From: Shewanella woodyi ATCC 51908
Lineage (GTDB): Bacteria; Pseudomonadota; Gammaproteobacteria; Enterobacterales; Shewanellaceae
Length of the DNA: 64,000 bases
Direction of reading: 5' to 3'
Assembly (NCBI RefSeq): GCF_000019525.1
Contig: NC_010506.1
Coordinates: forward strand, 3,658,001-3,722,000
Notes under the pieces: generated by a model
What the model was told of the DNA's origin: nothing
Seen by the model: the letters and a program-made list of their open reading frames with translations, nothing else
Database searches by the model: none
Made by a program: the position numbers and the translations under genes
In this document: in pieces, positions 43,871 to 52,959 of the stretch
How the letters are laid out: each line of letters starts with the position of its first letter
How positions within the stretch are numbered: position 1 is the first letter of the stretch

Positions 43871-46800
43871 ATGATGCCTAACGCGCTTATGAAAATAATT
43901 ACAACATTACTGTTGGCCCTCTGTATTTTCGGCCAATCGGTTGCTGTAGAGTCTAACTCTATAACTAAAGAGAAAGTTATAAAGCCTATTCACACCCCAA
44001 AACTTCTAAAAATAAAAAGCTACGGTGTATCGGAAGGATTGTCTCAAAGTGCAGTCACTTCACTCGTTGAAGATGCTGATGGTTTTGCTTGGATTGGCAC
44101 TTTGAATGGACTCAATAGATTCGATGGTGATGAATTCAAACAATATTTTTCTTTCAAAGAAAAGAACTCTCTACCAAGTTCCTTTATTAGAAGCCTATAC
44201 TTCTCGGAAAAATATGGTCTATTCATTGGGACTGATAAAGGATTAACTGTTTATAACAAAACTGATGATGATTTTACTCTAATTAACAACCTACTTTCTC
44301 AACAAATATGGAATATAACTGAACACAATGACCAAATTATAGTTGGAACAGAGAACGAAATAATTTATTTAAACAATAAACTAGAATATGTAAAATCTAT
44401 AGATGGTGATTTCGGAGGTATTAAAAAAATTATTTTCTCCAACAACTTAATATATGTAAGGAATTACATGGGGGATATAATAGCAATTGACAACATTGAA
44501 AAAAAAGTAATATCCGACAATACTAACGACATTGTAGATGCGCACGGAAAAGTAATAATAATAAAGCCAGATGGTGTTTTTGAAGTATTAGGTAAAAAAG
44601 TAAGAAAAATAAATAGCAATCACTACTCCAACCTTACAGCACTACCCAATAAATATATATCAATAAAAGAACAAAACATCTATTCCATTAGTACAGACTT
44701 CTCTCAAACTAGTATTGACAGATTGGATATAAAGAACATAGAAGTTACTAACCCTCACGTAATAAGAGGAAAAAAAACAAACTATATTACAACTCATAAC
44801 ATAGGATTATTAGTTAATTACGATTATAACAATACAATATCAACAATAGATATAGAAGACAAAAACATTTGGTCTATAGCTAAAGATCTAAAATCAAATT
44901 TATTTATTGCTACTGGTTCAAAATATATAAACTTATATAGTAAATCTAATAAGATAGTTGCTAAGTACAACACTGAGGCAGAGGGACCAAAACAAGTTAC
45001 AACACTAAAAGATAGTTTATTCATAACGACAACGGAAGGGTTACTGTCAATTGACAAATATAGTAAAAATAGAGAAGTGCTAAGTCCCGGCCCATTCTTT
45101 GCCATTCATAAATCACAATTTGATGAAGCAGTTTATGCTGGTACAACTGACGGAAAAGTTATTGAGGTTTCTGAAAATAAACAAATTATTATGGAACACA
45201 GTGTAGATATTGGAAACCCAGTTTTCGATATTAAAAAATCTAGCACATCTCTTTGGGTTGCGACGCAAGGTGGACTTTTTAAAATTCAAGATGGAAAAAT
45301 TGAAAATATTTTTAACAAAGGTATCGTCATTAGTATTTCTCTATCGACAAACAATGAAGATATTTATTTTGGAACTGAGACGTCACTATTAAAATTCACA
45401 AGCAAAAACAAAAAAATAGAAACTATCTACTCAAACAATAGGCCAATATACTCTATTGTCACTGACACCGATTACATATACTCCACTTCGATAAAAGAGC
45501 TAGTAGTCACACAAATAGTTGATAATAAAACGATTTCCCTTTCAGATACTTATGGAAGTCAAGATGAGTATAATGCACAATCAATTTTAGACTTTAACAA
45601 CACAATATACATCGGAGGTATTTCAGGTATTAGTGCGATGTCAAAAGTAGTTATTGATAAGATATTCTCATCATCAAAAGCACCTAAAGCCAATATCAAT
45701 GAGCTATTAGTTTTTAATATCCCCGTTAACATAGGAAGCTCGATTTTAAAAGAAAATATTTCCTCGACAAAAAAAATAATATTAAAATATTCTGACTACC
45801 CTTTTACATTAAAATTTAACAGCCCTGGCAATGGTAGTGAAAAAATTGATTATATATATCAAATGCAGGGACTATCTGAATCTTGGATCCACTCTGAGGG
45901 TATAAACTCAGCGACTTATACAAACCTCTCTTCTGGTGAGTACACCTTTAATATTTATGCTTTTGATCCCTTGACTCATAACCAAGGAGAAATAAAGAGC
46001 CTAAATATATTAATAACCCCTCCATGGTGGTTATCTAAGCAAGCAAAATTGGTTTACTTCATTATCACTCTCATTATTTCAGCTGTGATAGTTCAAGGTA
46101 TACTTCGCCGCCGTGAAGTTCAGAAAAAGATAGCTAAATCAGAGGAGAGGCTAAAGCTTTCTCTCTGGGGAAGTGGCGATGAGATGTGGGATTGGGATAT
46201 CGAAACAGGACAGATATACCGCTCTAATATCTGGGGCTCTCTCGAATTCCCAAAAGATGGACAAAGGTCTGGCGATGCCGATGAGGAGAGTAATATTCAC
46301 CCCATGGATCAAGACCGTGTCACTAAGGCGCTGAACAGCCATTTCGATGGTAACAGTGATCATTTTGAAGCAGCATACCGAGTAAAGGGGAAGTCTGATG
46401 AATGGGTGTGGATCTTAGACAGAGCAAAAATAGTGGAACGAGATGAGAAAGACAACCCTCTGCGTATGACAGGCACTATCAAAAATATTAATAACTTTAA
46501 AAATGCTGAGGAGCAACTTCGTCTGTTTGAACGTGCGATTGCCAATATCTCCGAAGGTATGTTTATTTTAGACAATAACTTTATCTTTGTAGAGGTCAAC
46601 GAAGCCTGTTGTGAACTAAGCCTTATCCCTAAAGAGCAGTTTATTGGCTCACTTTTTAAGTTTAACCTCTACCCTGACAGCTATTCAGAGCAGATACGTT
46701 CAATTCTTCATCAGCAAGGTAGCTGGAGCAATGATGTTGAATCAGCAAAAGGAGACGGCACTAGTTTCCTCATGGAGCTAACGGTTGATGCCATCTATGA

Positions 46801-48196
46801 CGAATTAGGACAACTATCTCATTATGTCGGTGTATTTTCCGATATATCTCGCCGTAAACTGCAAGAGGAGGAGCTAAGGAAGCTTACCAATAATGATCTT
46901 TTGACTAACCTGCCAAACCGCTCAAGTTTAATGGTGACCTTAGGCAACTTGGTAAAGAGAGATACTCATCACACCCTTATGGTTCTAGATCTTGATAACT
47001 TCAAAAAGATCAATGACTCCATGGGACATCAGATCGGTGATGAACTACTTATAAAAGTAGCTAAACGTATCGAAGCCGCTGTCCCCTACCACACAAGTAT
47101 CTATCGCTTGGGTGGCGATGAATTTGCGATATTAGTTGATAATAATCCTGACATTGGCTCCAGTGCAGTGATCGCAAATAATGTTATAGATGCTTTCGCC
47201 AGCCCGTTTGAGCTCACCTCAGAAAAAGTCGTAGTGGGCCTTAGTATCGGTATTGTGCTCTATCCTGAGGATGATCAAAACGAACAAGCATTGCTACGCA
47301 AAGCAGATATTGCGATGTATCACGCTAAATCAGGTGGAGGCAACCGCTACCAATTCTACTCAGAATCGATTAACCGAAATGCAATAAGGCAACTGGAAGT
47401 TGAGAACCTTATTCGTGAAGGTTTACGTGATGATCTGTTTGAAGTCTATTACCAGCCTAAAATAGCACTAAAAACAGGAAGAATGGCGGGAATGGAAGCC
47501 TTAGTCAGGCTAAATCATCCTGAACACGGATTAATTCCACCCAGCGAGTTTATTCCTTTAGCTGAAGAAAACGGCTTAATTGTCGATATCGGTGATTTAG
47601 TGATGAGAAAGGCATGCTTTGCTACTCAAAAATGGCGAAGTTTAGGCTTGTTTGATGGTCGAGTCGCTGTCAATTTATCATCATACCAATTTGCCCTCCC
47701 CGATCTTCAGCAGCGTATTGAGTCAATATTACGACTCACTCAGCTACCAGCAGCGAATTTAGAGTTAGAGATCACTGAAGGAACTGTAATTAAGCAACCC
47801 GAGAAAGCCATTAAGGTGATGCAACAGCTATCAAAAATGGGAGTCAGTTTAGCTTTAGATGATTTTGGTACAGGCTACTCTTCACTCTCATACCTAAAAC
47901 GTTTTCCAATTCATACGCTGAAAATTGACAAAGCATTTGTCGATGATATCGATAAATCTGACAGAGATCTGAAGATGGTCGACTCAATTATTACTATCGC
48001 TCACAACATGGGACTATCGGTTGTCGGTGAAGGGGTTGAAGATGCCTCTCAATTGAGCATACTAAAAGCACTAAAATGTGAAGAGATACAAGGATTTCTC
48101 TTTAGTAAAGCGGTCACAGAAACTCAGTTCAGTGAGCTACTAGAGAAGAATTTTATTGAACCTGACATAGTACAAAAAAACACAAAAGCAATCTAG
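43871..48196 (+). CDS. Propeller-sensor PAS-GGDEF-EAL c-di-GMP signalling protein
   Basis: A 1441-aa inner-membrane protein. Signal peptide; a large periplasmic two-component-regulator-type beta-propeller (residues about 40-640; for example DGFAWIGTLNGLNRFDG, TSLWVATQGGLFKI); a Y_Y_Y domain (about 645-715); one membrane helix near 722-745; two PAS domains (about 755-1000); GGDEF (RLGGDEFAILVD near 1078); EAL (MEALVRL near 1205). The EAL catalytic set is complete (EALVRL, ITEGTVI, LDDFGTGYSS, LKIDKAF, GEGVED, EEIQGFLFSKA), so phosphodiesterase activity is likely. GGDEF is canonical but lacks an RxxD inhibition site. The propeller-coding half is far more AT-rich than the 3' half. Confidence 0.92.
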   Translation: MMPNALMKIITTLLLALCIFGQSVAVESNSITKEKVIKPIHTPKLLKIKSYGVSEGLSQSAVTSLVEDADGFAWIGTLNGLNRFDGDEFKQYFSFKEKNSLPSSFIRSLYFSEKYGLFIGTDKGLTVYNKTDDDFTLINNLLSQQIWNITEHNDQIIVGTENEIIYLNNKLEYVKSIDGDFGGIKKIIFSNNLIYVRNYMGDIIAIDNIEKKVISDNTNDIVDAHGKVIIIKPDGVFEVLGKKVRKINSNHYSNLTALPNKYISIKEQNIYSISTDFSQTSIDRLDIKNIEVTNPHVIRGKKTNYITTHNIGLLVNYDYNNTISTIDIEDKNIWSIAKDLKSNLFIATGSKYINLYSKSNKIVAKYNTEAEGPKQVTTLKDSLFITTTEGLLSIDKYSKNREVLSPGPFFAIHKSQFDEAVYAGTTDGKVIEVSENKQIIMEHSVDIGNPVFDIKKSSTSLWVATQGGLFKIQDGKIENIFNKGIVISISLSTNNEDIYFGTETSLLKFTSKNKKIETIYSNNRPIYSIVTDTDYIYSTSIKELVVTQIVDNKTISLSDTYGSQDEYNAQSILDFNNTIYIGGISGISAMSKVVIDKIFSSSKAPKANINELLVFNIPVNIGSSILKENISSTKKIILKYSDYPFTLKFNSPGNGSEKIDYIYQMQGLSESWIHSEGINSATYTNLSSGEYTFNIYAFDPLTHNQGEIKSLNILITPPWWLSKQAKLVYFIITLIISAVIVQGILRRREVQKKIAKSEERLKLSLWGSGDEMWDWDIETGQIYRSNIWGSLEFPKDGQRSGDADEESNIHPMDQDRVTKALNSHFDGNSDHFEAAYRVKGKSDEWVWILDRAKIVERDEKDNPLRMTGTIKNINNFKNAEEQLRLFERAIANISEGMFILDNNFIFVEVNEACCELSLIPKEQFIGSLFKFNLYPDSYSEQIRSILHQQGSWSNDVESAKGDGTSFLMELTVDAIYDELGQLSHYVGVFSDISRRKLQEEELRKLTNNDLLTNLPNRSSLMVTLGNLVKRDTHHTLMVLDLDNFKKINDSMGHQIGDELLIKVAKRIEAAVPYHTSIYRLGGDEFAILVDNNPDIGSSAVIANNVIDAFASPFELTSEKVVVGLSIGIVLYPEDDQNEQALLRKADIAMYHAKSGGGNRYQFYSESINRNAIRQLEVENLIREGLRDDLFEVYYQPKIALKTGRMAGMEALVRLNHPEHGLIPPSEFIPLAEENGLIVDIGDLVMRKACFATQKWRSLGLFDGRVAVNLSSYQFALPDLQQRIESILRLTQLPAANLELEITEGTVIKQPEKAIKVMQQLSKMGVSLALDDFGTGYSSLSYLKRFPIHTLKIDKAFVDDIDKSDRDLKMVDSIITIAHNMGLSVVGEGVEDASQLSILKALKCEEIQGFLFSKAVTETQFSELLEKNFIEPDIVQKNTKAI

Positions 48197-48343
48197 TTCG
48201 CAATAAAAAACCAACAAAAAACACAAGATACTGAAAACATGGCATAACAACTGCAACATTTATCTCAAGTGTCAAAAATAATGACAGCCTTATAAATTCG
48301 AAACCATCGCTTGATGGTTTCAATAACTTGAGAGAAGAATAAC
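48197..48343. promoter_or_regulatory. Leader region of the tandem-repeat exported protein
   Basis: Holds a TATAAA element near 48291 and a perfect hairpin at 48300-48321 (GAAACCATC / GATGGTTTC, loop GCTT), followed closely by a purine-rich ribosome site (GAGAGAAG) before the ATG at 48344. The hairpin lacks a T run, so it may be a 5' leader structure. Confidence 0.45.
48300..48321 (+). repeat. 9-bp perfect inverted repeat before the tandem-repeat gene
   Basis: GAAACCATC and GATGGTTTC pair perfectly around GCTT, ending 22 bases before the start codon. It could protect the mRNA end or gate translation, or be a remnant terminator of the upstream EAL gene. Confidence 0.6.
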
Positions 48344-48796
48344 ATGATTAAAATACTAGCTACCTCTATCGCCCTTGCATTAACAGCTCCAGCTATGGCA
48401 TTTGAAATTCCTGCAACAGATTCTAATCAGTTACTTCTATCTAATGTCCCCCATGTGAAATTTAAGCCGCTGCAAACGGCTAACGTACCTCATGTGAAGT
48501 TTAAACCATTACAAACGGCTAACGTACCTCATGTGAAGTTTAAACCATTACAAACGGCTAACGTGCCTCATGTAAAGTTTAAACCACTACAAACTGCTAA
48601 CGTGCCTCATGTGAAGTTTAAACCACTACAAACTGCTAACGTGCCTCATGTGAAGTTCAAACCGCTGCAAACAGCTAACGTGCCTCATGTGAAGTTCAAA
48701 CCGCTGCAAACAGCTAACGTGCCTCATGTGAAGTTTAAACCACTACAAACCGCTGGCACACCAAATGTTAGATTTATAAATTCAGTAACAGCTTAG
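48344..48796 (+). CDS. Exported tandem-repeat protein (8 x NVPHVKFKPLQTA)
   Basis: A 150-aa protein I do not recognise. Residues 1-19 are a clear signal peptide (LATSIALALTAPAMA, cut before FE). After a short spacer come eight perfect copies of the 13-residue unit NVPHVKFKPLQTA (residues 34-137) and a ninth, degenerate unit (GTPNVRFINSVTA). The repeat is basic, has one His, one Phe and two Lys per unit, and no cysteine. It has no LPXTG, lipobox or anchor. A good ribosome site precedes the ATG, and a second small ORF with a strong ribosome site follows 17 bases later. It could be a polycationic secreted or surface peptide or a precursor cut into identical peptides; both are guesses. Confidence 0.8.
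   Translation: MIKILATSIALALTAPAMAFEIPATDSNQLLLSNVPHVKFKPLQTANVPHVKFKPLQTANVPHVKFKPLQTANVPHVKFKPLQTANVPHVKFKPLQTANVPHVKFKPLQTANVPHVKFKPLQTANVPHVKFKPLQTAGTPNVRFINSVTA
48443..48793 (+). repeat. 39-bp tandem repeat array (8 units plus one degenerate)
   Basis: Eight in-frame 39-base units (48443-48754) and a ninth divergent one (48755-48793). The eight encode the same 13 residues, but the DNA differs at third positions (for example GTA/GTG/GTC for Val, TTA/CTA/CTG for Leu, GCT preceded by ACG/ACT/ACA/ACC). Neighbouring units 2-3 and 6-7 are identical in DNA, consistent with recent duplication. Confidence 0.9.
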
Positions 48797-48813
48797 GCTT
48801 AAGGAGAGATATT

Positions 48814-48933
48814 ATGTTTGATTCAATCATGAAAGCTCTTGGTCTTATTAACAAACCTGAGCGTAGAAGAGTACAACTTCCTGAAGGATTAAATCACCTA
48901 GAGGTGATCCCAGCTAAAGTGTGGTGGCACTAG
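48814..48933 (+). CDS. 39-aa ORF coupled to the tandem-repeat gene
   Basis: Short ORF with a very good ribosome site (AAGGAG, seven bases before ATG), just 17 bases after the repeat gene stop and followed by a terminator at 48988. The product begins MFDSIMKALGLINKPERRRV and ends EVIPAKVWWH. It starts with an amphipathic helix, has a basic middle and an aromatic end, and has no signal peptide. I know no family for it. Its ribosome site and operon position argue it is translated. It may be a partner, chaperone or regulator of the repeat protein. Confidence 0.65.
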   Translation: MFDSIMKALGLINKPERRRVQLPEGLNHLEVIPAKVWWH

Positions 48934-48987
48934 ACCATTTAGTTAGAAAGCATTCAGGTAAAAAGCATTAACTGAAATTAAAGATGG

Positions 48988-49014
48988 AAATGGAGCCTAC
49001 GGCTCCATTTTTTT
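48988..49014 (+). terminator. Terminator of the repeat-protein operon
   Basis: A perfect 10-bp stem, AAATGGAGCC with GGCTCCATTT, loop TAC, followed by TTTT on the plus strand, about 55 bases after the 39-aa ORF. It marks the two small genes as one transcript. Confidence 0.88.
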
Positions 49015-49045
49015 ATCAATTAGATTTAAAAACAAAATCTTAAAA

Positions 49046-49252
49046 TTAGCACTGGAACTGACTAGAGCCCTTTACTGAGGCTTTTTTCATAGCGAATCGT
49101 TTATAAGTATTTAACAGAGGATAACCCGCAGGTCCCAATAATAAGCCAACAACAGCCCAACGCTTCACCCCAAGCCCAGCCTGAAAAGCTAGTTTTCCCA
49201 TAACATAACCCGACAACGGCAGCACAGTGACGATGAAAATTGATAGCAACAT
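49046..49252 (-). CDS. Small two-helix membrane protein, unknown
   Basis: A 68-aa protein with two membrane helices (LLSIFIVTVLPLSGYVMG and WAVVGLLLGPAGYPLL) and a basic tail. The glycine/proline-rich second helix resembles small conserved marine gammaproteobacterial membrane proteins of unknown role. It is convergent with the repeat-protein operon and 249 bases downstream of fadJ. Confidence 0.6.
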   Translation of the reverse strand: MLLSIFIVTVLPLSGYVMGKLAFQAGLGVKRWAVVGLLLGPAGYPLLNTYKRFAMKKASVKGSSQFQC

Positions 49253-49414
49253 TTATCTAGAACCTCTCAAGTAGGGTCAACAACAGATAAGAACCCTTGC
49301 ATCCTCCTAGCAAATCTATACCAAAAGTTACAAGCTAACCTTAAAACGGGGCTATTTTACACTAAAGAGTAGGGTGAAGAGAGTAAAATATAGGCTAAAC
49401 AATTCCTCTTACGC

Positions 49415-49441
49415 ATAAAAAAGCGGCAAACTATTGCCGCT
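49415..49441 (-). terminator. Terminator after fadIJ
   Basis: AGCGGCAA pairs with TTGCCGCT (8 bp, loop ACTA) and is followed on the minus strand by a T run. It lies about 60 bases after the fadJ stop. Confidence 0.85.
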
Positions 49442-49500
49442 ACTTTAGAGTTTAAAGCTGTCAATTAGATATTCGCCAGACAAAAGCGTCAATGAAATGA

Positions 49501-51648
49501 CTAACCAAAGAACTTAACACCATCTTTAGCCATCTTTCTTAGCTGATCACAAGGTGTAAATCTATCACCAAACTCAGCCTGATAAGCTTCGAGTTTAGAC
49601 ACTAAAGCATCAGCACCTAGTGTATCTATGTAGTGGAATGGCCCCCCTAAGAAAGGAGGGAAACCTATCCCAAAAATAGCGCCGATGTCACCATCTCTTG
49701 GTGAGGCAATAATCCCCTCCTCTAAACAACGAACTGCTTCATTAAGCATCTGCACAACACAGCGCTGTGACATTTCAGCAAGCTCGCTAGAATGCTCATT
49801 GCTATTTTCTGGTGTTCTTAACCCCAACACGCCATAAACTGAACTATCTACTTGCTTAGTTTTCTTCTTACTTTTACTGCCATAAAGGTAGAAGCCTTTG
49901 TTATTCTTACGACCTTTACGCTCATCTGCCAATAACTTATCAAATGCAGCTGGCGCTAAAAAGCGTGCTCCAAGTTCTCCCTCTAGAATAGGCGATATCT
50001 TAGCACCGACATCAATGCCAACTTCATCCAATAGCGTCATAGGTCCAACGGGGAAGCCAAACTTAACTAACGCCTTATCTAAGGCTTCAACAGCTCTGCC
50101 TTCAAGAAGTAGTTGCGCAGCTTCGTTCATATACAGAGCTAAAATTCGATTCACGTAAAAACCAGCACCATCTTGTACAACAATTGGTGTCTTACCTTGT
50201 TTACGTGCAAAAGCAACTGTCGTTGCAATCGTTTCGGCAGAGGTTTTCTTATGAGCAATAACCTCAACCAATGGCATCTTCTCTACTGGCGAAAAATAGT
50301 GCAAACCGATAACATTTTCAGGTCGAGTCGCAGCTTGCGCTATTTGGGCAATTGGCAAAGAGGAGGTGTTCGATGCAAAGATAGTATTTTCGCCACATTC
50401 ACGCTCAACATCTTTAACCATCTGGTGTTTAAGATTTAGATCTTCAAATACAGCTTCAACTACAATATCAGCGTCTTTTATGCCTTTATACTCAGTTGTT
50501 GTTGTCATCAAGGACATGAGATTATCTCTCACTGCTGGCGTCATGTGACGACGCTTAACTCCTTTATCCAATAACTTGTAAGCATAGGACAGTGCGTTGC
50601 TTAGTCCCTGCTCGCTGATATCTTTGACTCGAGCTGGGATCTTAGCCTTAGTCGTCGTCACAGAGGCGATACCGCCCCCCATCAAACCACCACCAAGTAC
50701 CATCACCTTCTTGACACTTCGTGGCTTAGCATCACCTGCCCCACTCTCTTTTTTCATCTCAGTGGTGGCAAAAAAGATACTTCTTAATGCTTCAGACTCT
50801 TTCGAGACCACAAGATCCGCAAAATGGTTTGCCTCAACTTCAAGCCCTTTAACTATGCCTTTAGCCATCCCTTGTCGTACACAATCGATAATTTTAGCGG
50901 GTGCAGGATAATTACCCTGTGTCTTCTTCTGTACCTGCTTGCCCGCTTGATCAAAAATAATACTGCGGCCAGCATTTGTGCCCTCAAGCACACGATTGAT
51001 CATTGACTGTTTTGGTTTTGACGAGACACGCTTACCTTTCAATGCCATCTCTACCGCAGTTTGCAGCAGTATCGATTCTGGCACCATGTCATCAATCAAA
51101 CCCAGTTTAAGCGCCTGCTTTGGACGCAACTGTTTGCCCGTTAGCATCATATCCAATGCAGATGTGATCCCAACTAACCTAGGCAACCTTTGTGTACCGC
51201 CACCACCAGGAAGGAGTCCTAGCTGAACTTCAGGCACCCCCATCATGGTTTTACTGTTTAAACTACATATACGCTGATGACAAGCAAGAGCCAGCTCTAA
51301 ACCGCCCCCCAAACAAGCACCGTTAATGGCAGCAATAACAGGAATAGAGAGTGACTCAAGTTCATTAAAAACAATATGTCCCTGCTGAGAGAGTTGCTTT
51401 GCATCTGCAGCCGTTTCACAAGCATCCAACATAGAGATATCGGCGCCAGCAACAAAAGAGTCTTTTTTACCAGAGATAAGCACTAAACCTTTAATGCTGC
51501 TATCACCCTTGATATCAGCTAACACTTGGCTAATCTCAGGTCCAAATTCGGCCCGCAGTGTATTCATACTCTCGCCAGGAACATCCATGGTCAGTACGGC
51601 AATGCCATCTTCACGTTTAGCTAAATTAAATGTCTTATCCATTACCAT
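49501..51648 (-). CDS. fadJ: Fatty-acid oxidation complex alpha subunit FadJ
   Basis: A 715-aa bifunctional enoyl-CoA hydratase / 3-hydroxyacyl-CoA dehydrogenase. The N-terminal crotonase part has the oxyanion loops (GKKDSFVAGADISML; GACLGGGLELALACHQRI; PEVQLGLLPGGGGTQRLPRL). The NAD domain starts at KKVMVLGGGLMGGGIASVT, with catalytic HYFSPVEKMPLVEVI. The C-terminal part is complete. It starts on the base after the fadI stop, so the two form one operon. The FadI/FadJ pair (anaerobic or alternative beta-oxidation) fits the backbone order sixA-fadJ-fadI. Confidence 0.94.
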   Translation of the reverse strand: MVMDKTFNLAKREDGIAVLTMDVPGESMNTLRAEFGPEISQVLADIKGDSSIKGLVLISGKKDSFVAGADISMLDACETAADAKQLSQQGHIVFNELESLSIPVIAAINGACLGGGLELALACHQRICSLNSKTMMGVPEVQLGLLPGGGGTQRLPRLVGITSALDMMLTGKQLRPKQALKLGLIDDMVPESILLQTAVEMALKGKRVSSKPKQSMINRVLEGTNAGRSIIFDQAGKQVQKKTQGNYPAPAKIIDCVRQGMAKGIVKGLEVEANHFADLVVSKESEALRSIFFATTEMKKESGAGDAKPRSVKKVMVLGGGLMGGGIASVTTTKAKIPARVKDISEQGLSNALSYAYKLLDKGVKRRHMTPAVRDNLMSLMTTTTEYKGIKDADIVVEAVFEDLNLKHQMVKDVERECGENTIFASNTSSLPIAQIAQAATRPENVIGLHYFSPVEKMPLVEVIAHKKTSAETIATTVAFARKQGKTPIVVQDGAGFYVNRILALYMNEAAQLLLEGRAVEALDKALVKFGFPVGPMTLLDEVGIDVGAKISPILEGELGARFLAPAAFDKLLADERKGRKNNKGFYLYGSKSKKKTKQVDSSVYGVLGLRTPENSNEHSSELAEMSQRCVVQMLNEAVRCLEEGIIASPRDGDIGAIFGIGFPPFLGGPFHYIDTLGADALVSKLEAYQAEFGDRFTPCDQLRKMAKDGVKFFG

Positions 51649-52959
51649 TTACTCCACTTCAACTATCATTGCCGCACCTAAACCACCCGCTGCACATGCG
51701 GTCGTCAGTCCTGTACCACCGCCGCGACGTTTAAGCTCGTTACACACCTGGGTTATCAATCTCGCTCCTGTCGCAGCAAACGGATGACCATAAGCAAGGG
51801 AGCCACCCAACACATTAAATTTGTTCATATCTATCTCGCCAATAGCACGGTTACGACCTAACTTCTCCTGTGCGAACTTCTTTGAAGCAAACATCTTCAT
51901 ATTGGCAAGAGCTTGAGCGGCAAATGCTTCATGCATCTCAATCAATGTCAGATCTTCAAGTTCCATCCCTGCACGTTTAAGTGCTATCGGTGTCGCATAA
52001 GATGGCCCCATCAACATATCTTCCCATACATCTATGGCACTAAACGCGTAGCTTTTGATGTAACCAATCGGGTTATAACCTAGCGCCTTAGCGCGGCTTT
52101 CACTCATCAATAGAATGGCAGATGCGCCATCTGTCAAAGGTGTACTTGTCGCAGCTGTAACTGTGCCGTGTTTGCGGTCAAAGGCAGGTCTTAACTTGGC
52201 ATAAGATTCGATAGAGGAGTTTTCGCGAATATTATTATCACGATCAATAAAAGCTTTATAAGGTGGCACATGGGCTGTCATCACCTCTTGAGCCAAATTC
52301 CCACTGTTCCAAGTTTCAGTCGCAAGAGAGTGAGAACGGTGGGCAAGTGCATCTTGGTCGGCGCGACTAATATTATAAGTTTTTGCCATCTGCTCTGCAG
52401 TTTGTCCCATCGACAATCCTGTTGAATATTCAGCAACAGCAGGGGGCACAGGTAGCAGGTCTTTCAATCCAAGACGGCGGAAGATGGCCAGTTTTTGACC
52501 AAATGAGCGCGCTTTATTAAGATCTACCAACCCATGAGCTAGCTTCTTTGACACGCCAATTGGCAAAACAGATGATGAATCAGAACCACCAGCAATACCG
52601 ATATCAATATTACCAGTCATGATAGATTCAGCCACATTGACAGTAGATTGAAAACTGGTCGCACAAGCTCGTGTCACACTGTATGCGTCAGTGGCGATAT
52701 CCATGCCAGTGCCTAACACAATCTCACGGGCAATATTTGGCGCAGCCGGCATCTGAACCACCTGGCCATAAACCAGTTGCTGTATCTCTTTCGGGTCAAG
52801 CTCTGAACGTGAAAGCAGCTCATTGACAACCATCTTGCCCATATCTAATGCTGATACACCGTGGAATGCGGTGGCTTGCTTAGCAAAAGGGGTTCTCAAC
52901 CCAGTTACTATTGCAATACGATCGCCCTTTGCGTTCGTTACCTGTTGTCTGTCACTCAT
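51649..52959 (-). CDS. fadI: Acetyl-CoA acyltransferase FadI
   Basis: A 436-aa thiolase, the beta subunit of the FadIJ complex, cleaving 3-ketoacyl-CoA. The active-site cysteine is in [17 protein letters not shown]; the later catalytic motifs are [33 protein letters not shown] and a C-terminal [21 protein letters not shown]. First gene of the fadI-fadJ operon. A PsrA-like site lies about 160 bases upstream. Confidence 0.95.
   Translation of the reverse strand: MSDRQQVTNAKGDRIAIVTGLRTPFAKQATAFHGVSALDMGKMVVNELLSRSELDPKEIQQLVYGQVVQMPAAPNIAREIVLGTGMDIATDAYSVTRACATSFQSTVNVAESIMTGNIDIGIAGGSDSSSVLPIGVSKKLAHGLVDLNKARSFGQKLAIFRRLGLKDLLPVPPAVAEYSTGLSMGQTAEQMAKTYNISRADQDALAHRSHSLATETWNSGNLAQEVMTAHVPPYKAFIDRDNNIRENSSIESYAKLRPAFDRKHGTVTAATSTPLTDGASAILLMSESRAKALGYNPIGYIKSYAFSAIDVWEDMLMGPSYATPIALKRAGMELEDLTLIEMHEAFAAQALANMKMFASKKFAQEKLGRNRAIGEIDMNKFNVLGGSLAYGHPFAATGARLITQVCNELKRRGGGTGLTTACAAGGLGAAMIVEVE

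Noticed and set aside
48443..48793. CRISPR-like array (39-base repeats)
   Set aside because: Repeats are directly adjacent with no spacers and are in frame inside a coding sequence with a signal peptide; no cas genes nearby.
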